DNA from: Pedobacter cryoconitis
GTDB taxonomy: Bacteria > Bacteroidota > Bacteroidia > Sphingobacteriales > Sphingobacteriaceae
DNA: 64,000 nt
NCBI RefSeq assembly: GCF_003259615.1
Contig: NZ_QLLR01000003.1
Location: forward strand, 62,001 to 126,000
Direction of reading: 5' to 3'
Part shown: in pieces, positions 44,470 to 53,832 of the stretch
How positions within the stretch are numbered: position 1 is the stretch's first letter
Layout of the letters: the number at the start of each line of letters is the position of its first letter
The notes under the pieces: generated by a model
The model's input: only the letters and a program-made list of their open reading frames with translations
Database searches by the model: none
Told to the model about the DNA's origin: nothing
Position numbers and translations under genes: made by a program

Positions 44470-46617
44470 ATGAAGAAAATTATTCCGTTTATACTCTTGC
44501 TAAGTTCAGCTTTAGCTTGCACAAACAAAGATACGAAAATGGAAACTTATAAATGGCCCGCGGCAAAAGCGCCGATAGCAGAAATCAAGCCTAAACAGCG
44601 TGTTTTACATGGTGACACGGTAATTGATAATTATTACTGGATGATTGATTACTTCAAAAAAGGGCCGGACAGTACAAAAACGATCGATTATCTCAACGCC
44701 GAAAATGCCTATCTCGACAAGATGATGAGTGGCACAAAAACGTTACAAGGTGATCTCTTTAAAGAGTTAAAAGGCCGCATTAAGGAGAAAGATGAGTCGG
44801 TTCCGGTCTTTAAAAATGGCTATTTTTATTATTCCAGAACTGAAGAAGGAAAACAGTATTCTAAATTCTGCCGCAAAAAGGGAACATTGGATGCTAAAGA
44901 AGAGATACTGCTCGATATTGACGAACTGGCCAAAGGACTTCCCTATTATTCAGCTACCGGATACAGCATCAGTCCTGACAACAAGTTATTAGCTTATGGA
45001 GTTGATAAAGTTTCCAGACGGCAGTATACTATTGTAATCAAAAATCTGGAAACCGGAGAGTTATTAAAAGATAGTATTCCTAATACTGAAGGCGATGCAG
45101 TTTGGGCAGCAGACAATAAAACCTTGTTTTACACATCAAAAAATGCAAAAACGCTGCTGAGTGAGAAGATCAAAAAACATAAACTCGGCACAGCTGCTAC
45201 CAAAGATATTGTAGTTTATGAGGAAAAAGATAAGTCCAACTATATCGGTGTCGGTAAATCAAAATCCGGAAAGTATATCTTCATTTATTCTTCTGCAACA
45301 CTATCTGCAGAGGAAAGATTGATTCCTGCAGATCAGCCAGATGCCGAATTCAAAGTATTTCAGCCAAGAATTAAAGATGTACTTTATAATGTAATTGCTT
45401 TAGCTGATAAGTTCCTGATCGTGACCAACTGGAATGCTAAAAACTTTCGCTTAATGGAGTGCCCGCTTGACAAAACAGGAAAAGAAAACTGGAAAGAAGT
45501 AATTCCGCACCGTAAAGATGTTCTTTTGGAAGACGTGGAGGGTTTTAAGGATTTTATCGTGATTTCAGAACGTAAAAATGGTCTGGCCCAGTTACGTATC
45601 CGTCAATTAAATGGCGCTGAACATTATATTGATTTCGGTGAGCCCACTTATACTGCTTCTGTCGGTAATAATCCTGAATACGATAGTGAAAAGCTCCGTT
45701 ATATTTATACTTCCATGACCACACCGGTGTCTGTTTATGACTACCATATGGAGACTAAAGAAAAGCAGCTGATGAAGCAGCAAGAGGTTGTGGGAGGTTA
45801 TAATAAAGCTGATTACACGACAGAGCGCCTGTATGCGACTGCCAAAGACGGTACACAGGTTCCAATTTCACTAGTCTATAAAAACGGGCTTAAAAAGGAT
45901 GGTAATGCTCCATTACTGCTTTATGCTTATGGTTCGTATGGACATAGCATGGATGCTTCTTTTTCTTCCAGCAATTTAAGCCTTTTGAACAGGGGCTTTG
46001 TTTTTGCAATTGCCCATATCCGCGGCGGACAGGAAATGGGCAGACAATGGTACGAGGATGGAAAGCTGATGAAAAAGATGAATACTTTCACTGATTTCAT
46101 TGACTGCGGGAACTTCCTGATTGAAAAAAAGTATACAAGTTCGGCACATCTTTATGCACAGGGCGGTAGTGCCGGCGGCCTGCTGATGGGTGCAATTATT
46201 AATCTTGCCCCTGAGTTATGGCATGGGGTAATCGCCCAGGTTCCATTTGTGGACGTGGTTAACACGATGCTCGACGAGAGCATCCCGTTAACTACAAATG
46301 AGTTTGACGAGTGGGGAAATCCTAAAAATGCCGATGCTTATCATTATATGAAGGGCTATTCTCCATATGAGAACGTCGAGCCGAAACATTATCCAAACAT
46401 GCTGGTAACGACAGGACTTCACGATAGCCAGGTTCAATATTTTGAGCCCGCCAAATGGGTTGCCAAGCTAAGAGCTACCAAAACAGATAAAAATGTGCTG
46501 CTGCTTAAAACAGATATGGACTTTGGACATGGGGGTGCATCCGGCAGATTCGATTATCTGAAGGACATTGCCCTGAACTATGCTTTCCTGTTAAGTCTGG
46601 AGAATATTAAAGAATAA
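44470..46617 (+). CDS. Prolyl oligopeptidase family protein, oligopeptidase B-like lipoprotein
   Basis: The 715-aa protein has a lipobox at Cys17 (ALAC) and so should be envelope-anchored. A seven-bladed beta-propeller (about 60-420) precedes the alpha/beta hydrolase domain. The nucleophile lies in AQGGSAGGLLMGAI (Ser567). The acidic residue is in GLHDSQVQYFEPAKW and the His in DFGHGGASGRFD. Family features IRGGQEMGRQWYEDGK and FTDFIDC... are also present. This S9A group (PtrB) cleaves short peptides after basic residues; the substrate preference here is not proven. Being lipidated, it probably degrades peptides in the periplasm or at the surface. It is followed by a strong bidirectional hairpin. 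Confidence 0.92.
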   Translation: MKKIIPFILLLSSALACTNKDTKMETYKWPAAKAPIAEIKPKQRVLHGDTVIDNYYWMIDYFKKGPDSTKTIDYLNAENAYLDKMMSGTKTLQGDLFKELKGRIKEKDESVPVFKNGYFYYSRTEEGKQYSKFCRKKGTLDAKEEILLDIDELAKGLPYYSATGYSISPDNKLLAYGVDKVSRRQYTIVIKNLETGELLKDSIPNTEGDAVWAADNKTLFYTSKNAKTLLSEKIKKHKLGTAATKDIVVYEEKDKSNYIGVGKSKSGKYIFIYSSATLSAEERLIPADQPDAEFKVFQPRIKDVLYNVIALADKFLIVTNWNAKNFRLMECPLDKTGKENWKEVIPHRKDVLLEDVEGFKDFIVISERKNGLAQLRIRQLNGAEHYIDFGEPTYTASVGNNPEYDSEKLRYIYTSMTTPVSVYDYHMETKEKQLMKQQEVVGGYNKADYTTERLYATAKDGTQVPISLVYKNGLKKDGNAPLLLYAYGSYGHSMDASFSSSNLSLLNRGFVFAIAHIRGGQEMGRQWYEDGKLMKKMNTFTDFIDCGNFLIEKKYTSSAHLYAQGGSAGGLLMGAIINLAPELWHGVIAQVPFVDVVNTMLDESIPLTTNEFDEWGNPKNADAYHYMKGYSPYENVEPKHYPNMLVTTGLHDSQVQYFEPAKWVAKLRATKTDKNVLLLKTDMDFGHGGASGRFDYLKDIALNYAFLLSLENIKE

Positions 46618-46623
46618 TAAAAA

Positions 46624-46676
46624 AACCCTGTTTTCTGTACAGCTCCTTTTAAGGGGGATATACAGGAAACAGGGTT
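46624..46676. terminator. Bidirectional hairpin between the S9 peptidase gene and htpG
   Basis: AACCCTGTTTTCTGTA (46624-46639) pairs with TACAGGAAACAGGGTT (46661-46676) with one mismatch. A-rich and T-rich flanks serve both convergent genes. Confidence 0.8.
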
Positions 46677-46709
46677 ATTTTCTGAAAGGAGCACAAACTC
46701 CTTTGCCGA

Positions 46710-48599
46710 TTAAATCAATTCAACACTTCTGTTAACGAACGCTGTTAATTCAGCACCAGTAAGCATTCCTTGAGAAAGTAAAGCCAAATCTACAGCTTGT
46801 TTAGCCAGTGCACTTTGCTCTTCACTATTTTCAGTCTGTAAGATCTTATTCACTAGTTTATGGTTACCATTGATCGCTACTTTATAACTATCAGGCATAC
46901 TACCATAAAAACTCATTCCACCGCCCATCTGAGCCATGTCTTTCATTCTTCTCATGAACTCATCCATAGTCACCGTTACAGGGAATTCTTCCGGATGTAA
47001 GCCAACGATCTCTACCTGAAAACCTGGTTTAATGATTGCTTTCTCAAAAACATCTTTCACTTTTGCCGATTGCTCATCAGTCAATACTGATTCTACAACC
47101 TCATCTTTTTCAATCAGTTTACTTGCAACACTAGAATCAACACGTTTCAACAATGTTTTCTCTAATTTCTGCTCTAATGAAGTTACAAAGTGATTATCGA
47201 TTGCTGAGTTCATCAACAAGACATCATAATCTTTTTTGTTTGCCGACTGGATGAAACCATCTTGTTTAGCTGGATCATTCGTGTAGATATAAACTACCTG
47301 ACCGTTTTTATCAGTTTGAATATCTTTTACCTTTGCGTGGTATTCATCAAGCGTAAAGTTCTCATTTTTAGTATTAGTTACTAAAGCGAAATCTTTTGCT
47401 TTATCATAGAATTTCTCTTCACTTACCATTCCGTATTTCACGAAAAGGCCAATGTCGCTCCACTTCTCTTCATAAGCTTTGCGGTCCTTATTGAAAAGTT
47501 CCCCTAATTTATCAGCTACTTTTTTAGTGATATAGCTGTTGATCTTTTTCACATTGCTATCTGCCTGAAGGAAACTTCTGGAAACGTTCAATGGAATATC
47601 AGGAGAATCAATTACACCATGTAATAACATTAAGAATTCAGGAACAATATCTTTTACTTCATCAGTAATGAACACCTGGCGACTGAATAACTTGATTTTA
47701 TTACGTTGCATATCAAAATCATTCTTCACTTTAGGGAAGTATAAAACACCCGTTAAGTTAAAAGGATAATCTACATTCAGGTGAATCCAGAATAAAGGAT
47801 CTTCTCCGAAAGGATATAATTGTTTGTAGAAGTCCAGGTAATCCTGGTCTGACAAATCTGCAGGTGCTTTAGTCCAGATCGGATCAGTAGTATTGATGAT
47901 GTTATCAGTTTCAACACTTACTGTTTTAGGCTTTCCTTCTTCATCTTCACCATCAGGAATCTCCTGAGTTTTTGTACCGAATTTAATTGGTACTGGTAAG
48001 AATTTACCATATTTATCTAAGATCTCTTCTAGTTTATGCTGACTAAGGAATTCAGCAGATTCTTCATTGATATGAAGGATAATTTCTGTTCCGCGGGTAG
48101 TACGTGAACCTTCAGTAATCTCATAAGATGTACTTCCGTCGCAAACCCAACGTGCTGGTTCTGCGCCTTCCTGATAAGATAAAGTCTGAATTTCAACCAG
48201 ATCAGACACCATAAATGCAGAGTAGAAACCTAATCCGAATTTACCAATAATCTCATTGGCATCTTTAGCGTCTTTGAATTTCTCTACAAATTCACTTGCA
48301 CCTGAAAAAGCAACCTGATTGATATATTTCTTAATCTCTTCAGCGGTCATTCCCAAGCCGTTATCACTGATTGTGATTGTCTTTTTTTCCACATCAAGCG
48401 CTACTTCCACTAAAGGGCTACCCAACTCACCGTTGTATTGGCCTAACGCAGCTAAACGTTTGATTTTTTGTACCGCATCAACCGCATTTGAAACCAGCTC
48501 ACGCAGGAATATCTCATTGTCTGAGTACAGGAATTTCTTAATAATAGGAAAAATGTTTTCGGTATGTATGGAAATACTCCCTTTTTCTTCTATGCTCAT
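46710..48599 (-). CDS. htpG: Molecular chaperone HtpG (Hsp90)
   Basis: The 629-aa Hsp90 has the GHKL ATPase motifs: NEIFLRELVSNAVDAVQK (Glu and Asn for ATP and Mg), SDNGLGM with the adenine-binding Asp, and GKFGLGFYSAFMVSD with the glycine-rich lid. The middle domain with GVIDSPDIPLNVSRSFLQ and the C-terminal dimerisation domain follow. It assists folding of client proteins in the cytoplasm by ATP-driven closure. It converges with the S9 peptidase gene and is divergent from a DUF2157 protein gene. Heat-shock elements such as CIRCE were not found in the 130-nt gap upstream. Confidence 0.98.
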   Translation of the reverse strand: MSIEEKGSISIHTENIFPIIKKFLYSDNEIFLRELVSNAVDAVQKIKRLAALGQYNGELGSPLVEVALDVEKKTITISDNGLGMTAEEIKKYINQVAFSGASEFVEKFKDAKDANEIIGKFGLGFYSAFMVSDLVEIQTLSYQEGAEPARWVCDGSTSYEITEGSRTTRGTEIILHINEESAEFLSQHKLEEILDKYGKFLPVPIKFGTKTQEIPDGEDEEGKPKTVSVETDNIINTTDPIWTKAPADLSDQDYLDFYKQLYPFGEDPLFWIHLNVDYPFNLTGVLYFPKVKNDFDMQRNKIKLFSRQVFITDEVKDIVPEFLMLLHGVIDSPDIPLNVSRSFLQADSNVKKINSYITKKVADKLGELFNKDRKAYEEKWSDIGLFVKYGMVSEEKFYDKAKDFALVTNTKNENFTLDEYHAKVKDIQTDKNGQVVYIYTNDPAKQDGFIQSANKKDYDVLLMNSAIDNHFVTSLEQKLEKTLLKRVDSSVASKLIEKDEVVESVLTDEQSAKVKDVFEKAIIKPGFQVEIVGLHPEEFPVTVTMDEFMRRMKDMAQMGGGMSFYGSMPDSYKVAINGNHKLVNKILQTENSEEQSALAKQAVDLALLSQGMLTGAELTAFVNRSVELI

Positions 48600-48729
48600 A
48601 TGTTAACTCATTTTTAAGTACATATCGTCTTTATCAAGGGATGTTCCAATTTCATTTTAGTTGTCAAATTGACAGTCTGATTTAATTTTCGTAAGCTTAC
48701 TCTTGAAATTATAGCTTTCAGCCAGATAT

Positions 48730-49710
48730 ATGAACATTGACCTTTATAAAAAACTAAACGCCGAAGGACTCATCAGTGCAAAAACACTGGAAAATGTGTT
48801 TGAAAAAGATAAAAACCCCTTATTCTCTTTACACTGGGAACTGAAAACTCTTTTATACCTGGGTGTTACCCTTTTAAGCACGGGCCTGGGAGTTTTAATC
48901 TATAAAAATATTGATACGATTGGTCATCAGTTCATCTTGCTGTTTATTGCGGCAATTTGTGTTGGCTCCTTTTTTTACTGTGTTAAAAACAGAAACCCTT
49001 TTAGCAGGGAAAAAGTCAAATCTCCCAGTTCTTTTTATGACTATATCTTATTACTGGGTTGCCTGAGCCTGCTGAGTTTTCTGGGTTATCTTCAATTTCA
49101 ATACCATGTTTTTGGTGATAATTATGGTCTGGCAACTTTTATTCCAATGCTCATATTATTCTATGTGGCTTATGAGTTTGACCATATTGGTGTGCTGAGT
49201 ATGGGGATCACTAACCTGGCCATTTGGCTGGGTGCCACCATTACGCCATTTACAATACTTTCCAATGGGTTATATAGCAGCGATCCTTTAATTGTCCCTT
49301 ATCTCTTTTTAGGACTGTTGTTACTAACTGCGGCTTACCTGTCTGAACGGTATAACTTCAAAAAACATTTTAAATTTACTTATCAGAATTTCGGAGTGAA
49401 TATCTCTTTTATTGCCCTTTTTACTGGCTATTTTAGCTTTTATGAACATCCTTTAAGCTTTCTGTGGTTAATTACTGTACTTATACTGGCTTTCATTTTA
49501 TACCAGGATGCCTTAAAAAATAAATCGTTTTATTTCCTGCTGCTGGTTATTTTATATGCCTATGCGGCAATCAGCACGCTTGTAGTCAGAGTGCTTTTCA
49601 ATATGGATTCAGAAGCTGCTTTTGTAATGGGACTACTCTATTTTATCGGATCGGCTATTGGTTTAATCATCGCGTTGATTCAGCTGAATAAAAAAATTAA
49701 AGAAATATGA
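48730..49710 (+). CDS. DUF2157-type multi-pass membrane protein
   Basis: The 326-aa protein begins with a soluble helix (INIDLYKKLNAEGLISAKTL-like, ~35 residues) and then has about ten hydrophobic segments (for example LLYLGVTLLSTGLGVLIY and YDYILLLGCLSLLSFLGYL). This layout matches DUF2157, a membrane family of unknown function. It overlaps the next gene by 4 nt (ATGA), and that gene encodes a related protein with the same layout; the two probably form a complex or are coordinated. No enzyme motif is visible. Confidence 0.75.
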   Translation: MNIDLYKKLNAEGLISAKTLENVFEKDKNPLFSLHWELKTLLYLGVTLLSTGLGVLIYKNIDTIGHQFILLFIAAICVGSFFYCVKNRNPFSREKVKSPSSFYDYILLLGCLSLLSFLGYLQFQYHVFGDNYGLATFIPMLILFYVAYEFDHIGVLSMGITNLAIWLGATITPFTILSNGLYSSDPLIVPYLFLGLLLLTAAYLSERYNFKKHFKFTYQNFGVNISFIALFTGYFSFYEHPLSFLWLITVLILAFILYQDALKNKSFYFLLLVILYAYAAISTLVVRVLFNMDSEAAFVMGLLYFIGSAIGLIIALIQLNKKIKEI

Positions 49711-50894
49711 TCATCTACAATAAAACATGGCTGACTAACCTGGATATACAGGATCAGATCAGGCCGTCTCTGGCTGCGGGTGAGCTGACCAAAGAAGAAT
49801 TTAAGAATATAGAAAAAGCTTACCCGGTTGGGTTCTATTCTCCTAACATCTTTGTAAGATCGGGATTATTCCTTTTAACCTGCGTGATTGCGTTATTTGG
49901 AGGATGTTTACTGACTTATTTAGCCTGGGACCTGGTGACAGCTCATAGTGGTGCATGGGTCCTCTTTTTAGGCCTGATCAGTTATATCGCACTTGAAGTC
50001 ATTGTGAAGACTAAACATCACTTCAGGTCTGGCACTGATGACGCGTTAATCTGGATTTCGGGCGGCTTGTTTTGTGTAGCTTTTACCTGGTTGACATTTA
50101 CTATGGACTGGGATTTTAGAACAACCATGAACACCACAATCTCTATGGTAGCTTTTACGTTTATTCTGAGCCTATTTCTTGCTATACGATTTGCGGACAG
50201 CCTGATGTCCTTATTTTGCTTCCTGACGGCATTGCTACTTGCTGTCCTGTTAGCTATTGATCACCTTTCTTTTGGGAAGGAAATACTTCCGTTTTTAGTC
50301 ATGCTGCTTTCTGCTCTGGTTTATTATTTTTCCTGGTCTAAAAGCAGTCATCTAAAATTTATTCATTACCAGCATTGTCTGCGATTCTTACAAACAGGCA
50401 GCTTACTTACTCTATACCTGGCTGGTAATTATTATGTAGTCCAGGAATTGGGAAATGAACTTTATGGCTATACTACTATTGGGCCATACAAGGTCCCCTA
50501 TCCTATATTTTTCTGGCCGTGGACAATTATGGTACCTTTTATTTATACTGGCCTGGGCCTTTATAAAAAGAATGTGATTCTACTCCGTACCGGACTTATT
50601 CTAATCGCTATCGCTGCAGTTACTTTTAAAAACTACTATCATGTGCTGCCTATAGAGAGTACGCTTGTTTTAATCGGGTTGATTACTCTTGGTGGATCTT
50701 ATTGGGCAATCAGGTATCTTAAGACTCCCAAAAAGGGATTTACTTCTGAAGAATTAAGCGAAGATACTATCCCTGGCGGGATCAATGTGGAATCTCTGAT
50801 TATCGCAACGACACAGCTAGATACCCCTTCTGGAACGGAAAACCGCTTTGGTGGCGGAGATTTTGGCGGAGGGGGCTCTTCTTCAAATTTTTAA
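49707..50894 (+). CDS. Multi-pass membrane protein, DUF2157/DUF4401-like
   Basis: The 395-aa protein repeats the layout of its upstream neighbour: an N-terminal soluble helix (IRPSLAAGELTKEEFKNIEK), then about ten hydrophobic segments. The last ~15 residues are GGGDFGGGGSSSNF-like, a glycine-rich tail seen on some Bacteroidota membrane-associated proteins, whose role is unclear. It overlaps the DUF2157 gene by 4 nt, pointing to translational coupling. No catalytic motif was seen. The next gene, an M16 peptidase, has its own promoter, so the operon probably ends here. Confidence 0.75.
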   Translation: MIIYNKTWLTNLDIQDQIRPSLAAGELTKEEFKNIEKAYPVGFYSPNIFVRSGLFLLTCVIALFGGCLLTYLAWDLVTAHSGAWVLFLGLISYIALEVIVKTKHHFRSGTDDALIWISGGLFCVAFTWLTFTMDWDFRTTMNTTISMVAFTFILSLFLAIRFADSLMSLFCFLTALLLAVLLAIDHLSFGKEILPFLVMLLSALVYYFSWSKSSHLKFIHYQHCLRFLQTGSLLTLYLAGNYYVVQELGNELYGYTTIGPYKVPYPIFFWPWTIMVPFIYTGLGLYKKNVILLRTGLILIAIAAVTFKNYYHVLPIESTLVLIGLITLGGSYWAIRYLKTPKKGFTSEELSEDTIPGGINVESLIIATTQLDTPSGTENRFGGGDFGGGGSSSNF

Positions 50895-50908
50895 GAAAGA
50901 ATATTACA

Positions 50909-50938
50909 ATTGGTTAGCAATGTTCTTCTGTATCTTTG
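50909..50938 (+). promoter_or_regulatory. Promoter of the M16 peptidase gene
   Basis: ATTG (50909-50912) and TATCTTTG (50931-50938, perfect TAnnTTTG) are separated by 18 nt. The ATG follows 7 nt after the box, so the transcript would start at or next to the start codon. Confidence 0.65.
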
Positions 50939-50944
50939 CATAGA

Positions 50945-52174
50945 ATGGAATATAATGTACACACCCTGCCTAACGGCATTCGTCTTCTTCACGTACCCTC
51001 TGCATCAGCGATCTCTCACGCTTGTATTATCATCAATAGCGGTTCACGCGATGAGACTGAAAGCCAGGCTGGATTAGCCCATTTTATTGAGCATCTAATT
51101 TTTAAACGCACAGAAAAAAGGAATACAAACCAGATTTTGAATAGACTGGAAAGTGTTGGGGCAGATTTAAATGCCTATACGACGAAAGAATATACCTGCA
51201 TTCATGCTTCTTTTCTACACCCTTACCTGGACAGAACACTGGAACTTTTCAATGATATTGTATTCCATTCTACCTTCCCGGAAGAGGAAATGGACAAGGA
51301 AAAAGGAGTAATTTTAGATGAGATCGCATCTTACCTTGATCAGCCCGAAGAGGCTATTTATGATGATTTTGAGGATATGGTGTTCGCGGACCATGCTTTA
51401 GGAAGAAATATTCTGGGTACGACAGAAAGTGTAAATAAGCTTTCTCAGCAGGATATTAAGGATTTTATTGCAGCAAATTATCATACTGATAAAATCGTTG
51501 TTGCAGTACTGGGGGATTACTCTTTACCTAAGGCTGTTAAAATCTTTACTAAATATTATGAGGAAATTCCTGAAAATCTGCACCAGGATAACAGAAAAGC
51601 ACCGGCAAAATCACCGGTAATTACCCGTATCGATCAAAAACCGATTATGCAGGCACATACCATGATTGGTTCTACAGCTTATTCCTTACATCACCCTTTT
51701 AAAACTGGCCTGCTCCTGTTGAATAACCTGTTATGTGGCACAGGAATGAGTTCTATCCTGAATTTACAGATCAGAGAAAAGCATGGGATTGCTTATAGCA
51801 TAGAATCAGGATACAGCCCTTTAAGTGATACAGGTATTTTTACCTTGTATTTTGGTACGGATAAAGAAAAAGTAAACAGGGCGCAATCGCTTATTTACAA
51901 AGAATTTAAAAAGATCAGGGAAAATCCTCTGACAGAAGTACAGTTGCAAAAGGCTAAAAATAAGTTTATCGGACAAATTGCATTAGGAGAAGAAAATAGA
52001 ATAGGATTAATTGTTTCTATGGCAAAAAGCCTGATTGATTACAATAAGATAGATAGTCTGGAAACTGTTTTTCAAAAAATACAAGCTGTGAATACAAAGG
52101 ATATGGCACAGATTGCCGATGAAATTCTGGACGAAAAGAACCTCAGTGTCTTAACCTTTTATCCATTAGCTTAA
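50945..52174 (+). CDS. M16 family zinc peptidase
   Basis: The ~409-aa protein is a single-unit M16 peptidase. The inverted zinc motif HxxEH is in LAHFIEHLIFKRTEKR (His46, Glu49, His50). The downstream acidic ligand is probably in KGVILDEIASYLDQPEE. The second half contains the inactive-like domain with GLLLLNNLLCGTGMSS, LQIREKHGIAYSIES. These enzymes degrade small peptides, often in the periplasm, but no signal peptide is visible here. I chose the ATG at 50945 over the TTG at 50936, because the TTG lies inside the -7 box. The gene has its own promoter and may be leaderless. def follows with its own promoter. Confidence 0.93.
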   Translation: MEYNVHTLPNGIRLLHVPSASAISHACIIINSGSRDETESQAGLAHFIEHLIFKRTEKRNTNQILNRLESVGADLNAYTTKEYTCIHASFLHPYLDRTLELFNDIVFHSTFPEEEMDKEKGVILDEIASYLDQPEEAIYDDFEDMVFADHALGRNILGTTESVNKLSQQDIKDFIAANYHTDKIVVAVLGDYSLPKAVKIFTKYYEEIPENLHQDNRKAPAKSPVITRIDQKPIMQAHTMIGSTAYSLHHPFKTGLLLLNNLLCGTGMSSILNLQIREKHGIAYSIESGYSPLSDTGIFTLYFGTDKEKVNRAQSLIYKEFKKIRENPLTEVQLQKAKNKFIGQIALGEENRIGLIVSMAKSLIDYNKIDSLETVFQKIQAVNTKDMAQIADEILDEKNLSVLTFYPLA

Positions 52175-52181
52175 GAGCCAG

Positions 52182-52212
52182 TTTGAAACAGGCACTAATA
52201 TTTGTACTTTTG
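52182..52212 (+). promoter_or_regulatory. Promoter of def
   Basis: TTTG (52182-52185) and TACTTTTG (52205-52212) are separated by 19 nt, a textbook Bacteroidota -33/-7 promoter. The transcript would carry a ~75-nt leader before the def ATG at 52297. Confidence 0.8.
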
Positions 52213-52296
52213 TAATATACATTGTTATTGTCAATAAGCAGTAGCAAGATAAATACATATTGTGTGTATTTAAACAGGTCAAAAAAAATTATACAG

Positions 52297-52860
52297 ATGA
52301 AATTACCAATTATAGCTTATGGAGATCCGGTTTTAAGAAAGGTGTGCGAGAGCATAGATGAAAACTACCCGGATTTACAAAAACTAATCAGCAATATGTT
52401 TGACACCATGTATGCAGCAAGTGGTGTTGGTTTGGCTGCGCCACAGATCGGCCTTCCAATCAGACTGTTCATTGCGGATACTGGTGAGGATGAAGATGGA
52501 AAGGAAGGCTTCAAGAGAGTATTTATCAATGCAGTGATTTTGGAAGAAACTGGTGAGCCTTGGGCTTTTACAGAAGGATGTCTGAGTATACCTGAAATCA
52601 GAGAAGATGTGTTGCGCAAGCCAAATATCAAAGTTCAGTATTACGATGAAAACTGGGAATTGCATGAAGAAGCATTGTCAGGTATGGCTGCACGCGTTGT
52701 ACAGCATGAATATGATCATATAGAAGGCAAGTTGTTTACAGATACCTTAAGTCTGTTACGTAAGACCATGCTGAAATCAAAGCTGGATTCAATTTCTAGA
52801 GGAGATATTCATGCAGATTACAGAATGAAGTTCCCAAAACAACGCAATAAGAAACGCTAG
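52297..52860 (+). CDS. def: Peptide deformylase
   Basis: The 187-aa enzyme removes the formyl group from the initiating methionine of new proteins. All three metal/active-site motifs are present: GVGLAAPQIG (43-52), EGCLSIPE with Cys95, and QHEYDHIEG with His137, Glu138 and His141. An acidic insertion (DTGEDEDGKEG) lies near 61-71. The ATG at 52297 follows an adequate leader; the frame open from 52222 would add 25 unrelated residues. Its stop codon overlaps the stop of the convergent gene. Confidence 0.96.
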   Translation: MKLPIIAYGDPVLRKVCESIDENYPDLQKLISNMFDTMYAASGVGLAAPQIGLPIRLFIADTGEDEDGKEGFKRVFINAVILEETGEPWAFTEGCLSIPEIREDVLRKPNIKVQYYDENWELHEEALSGMAARVVQHEYDHIEGKLFTDTLSLLRKTMLKSKLDSISRGDIHADYRMKFPKQRNKKR

Positions 52861-53501
52861 TTATTATTGTTTTGTCTGCTTTTATCCCCGCTAAAAATCT
52901 GCTGCATGAGTTTGCCCCAGGCAAACGGATTTAATAATGGGTTAGATTGTACCAGGTTTTTATTCAGCTCTCTTTCCTGATCTATACGGAAATTAGTTGA
53001 AGATATCTCTCCAGCATCCCTGGGGAGATATTGAATTTTCCCATTAATGGAATGTGAAGACATGTTCTTCCGTGCAATTTCCATATCATCATCAGCCACC
53101 TTCATTGCCAGAAAGTCTTTCGTGAACTCCTCCACAGTAGCCCATGGATAAACACGTACAGCAGGAAGATAAACGATTTCTGATTTCATTTTTACCATCG
53201 CTGTATACTTCGAATCTTTAATATCAGCCGGAATAAGAACCACTTTGTCAGTGTATCCAATGGCGTTATAAATTAAAGTATCTCCCGGATGGGCCACAAA
53301 AGAAAAATAGCCCTTATAATTGGCAGCATAACGCTGATCCTGGTTAGTTTTATTGGTTATAGTCACGTAAGGGACAACAAAACTACTGTCCCTGTCTGTT
53401 ATAATCCCAGAAAATTGGATCAATTTCTTTCCTGAAGGCGTTTGTTGTGCAAACAGCCCCGCAGTAAAAAAAATCAAAACGACCGTAAAGATGTATTTCA
53501 T
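52857..53501 (-). CDS. Secreted CarboxypepD_reg-like domain protein
   Basis: The 214-aa protein has a signal peptide ending GLFAQ and a CarboxypepD_reg-like domain (about 28-105; KLIQFSGIITDRDSSFVVPY, VTITNKTNQDQRYAANYKGY). The rest, with VYLPAVRVYPWATVEEFTKD and a charged C-terminus (FSGDKSRQNNNN), is not recognised. It resembles the small surface or periplasmic proteins of unknown role common in Bacteroidota. Its stop codon is shared with that of def: the palindrome CTAG at 52857-52860 supplies TAG to both strands. Confidence 0.75.
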   Translation of the reverse strand: MKYIFTVVLIFFTAGLFAQQTPSGKKLIQFSGIITDRDSSFVVPYVTITNKTNQDQRYAANYKGYFSFVAHPGDTLIYNAIGYTDKVVLIPADIKDSKYTAMVKMKSEIVYLPAVRVYPWATVEEFTKDFLAMKVADDDMEIARKNMSSHSINGKIQYLPRDAGEISSTNFRIDQERELNKNLVQSNPLLNPFAWGKLMQQIFSGDKSRQNNNN

Positions 53502-53554
53502 CGTACAAAAATAACTGTAATTCTTACAGTGACTAGTTAAATTTTGTTAAATGG

Positions 53555-53800
53555 CTAAACTGATTCAGTCAGGTTAATAGCTTCAACCGCAGTAATTTGC
53601 GGTACCGCCTTCATGATAGCCTGCTCAATTCCTGCTTTCATGGTCATAAAACTCATTTTGCAAGATCCGCAGTTCCCCAATAACTTCAATTTAACAACAT
53701 TATCCGCCGTAATTTCTTCTATCGCAACATCACCACCATCAGCCTTAAGATAAGGACGGATAGTTTCTAATGCTTGTTCTACTTGTTCTTTTAAATCCAT
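53555..53800 (-). CDS. nfu: NifU family iron-sulfur cluster scaffold/carrier
   Basis: The 81-aa protein is a minimal NifU C-terminal domain. The characteristic LLGNCGSCKMS carries the CxxC cluster ligands, preceded by DGGDVAIEEITADNVVKLKL. Such Nfu proteins carry or assemble [4Fe-4S] clusters for target enzymes in the cytoplasm. It lies 32 nt downstream of the Mrp/ApbC gene on the same strand, so the two are probably co-expressed, which suits a joint role in cluster delivery. Confidence 0.9.
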   Translation of the reverse strand: MDLKEQVEQALETIRPYLKADGGDVAIEEITADNVVKLKLLGNCGSCKMSFMTMKAGIEQAIMKAVPQITAVEAINLTESV

Positions 53801-53832
53801 GATATATTTTAAAATATAAATTTACTAATTTT

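Noticed and set aside
48600..48729. Heat-shock operator (CIRCE) upstream of htpG
   Set aside because: No 9-bp inverted repeat of the TTAGCACTC type is present in the gap.
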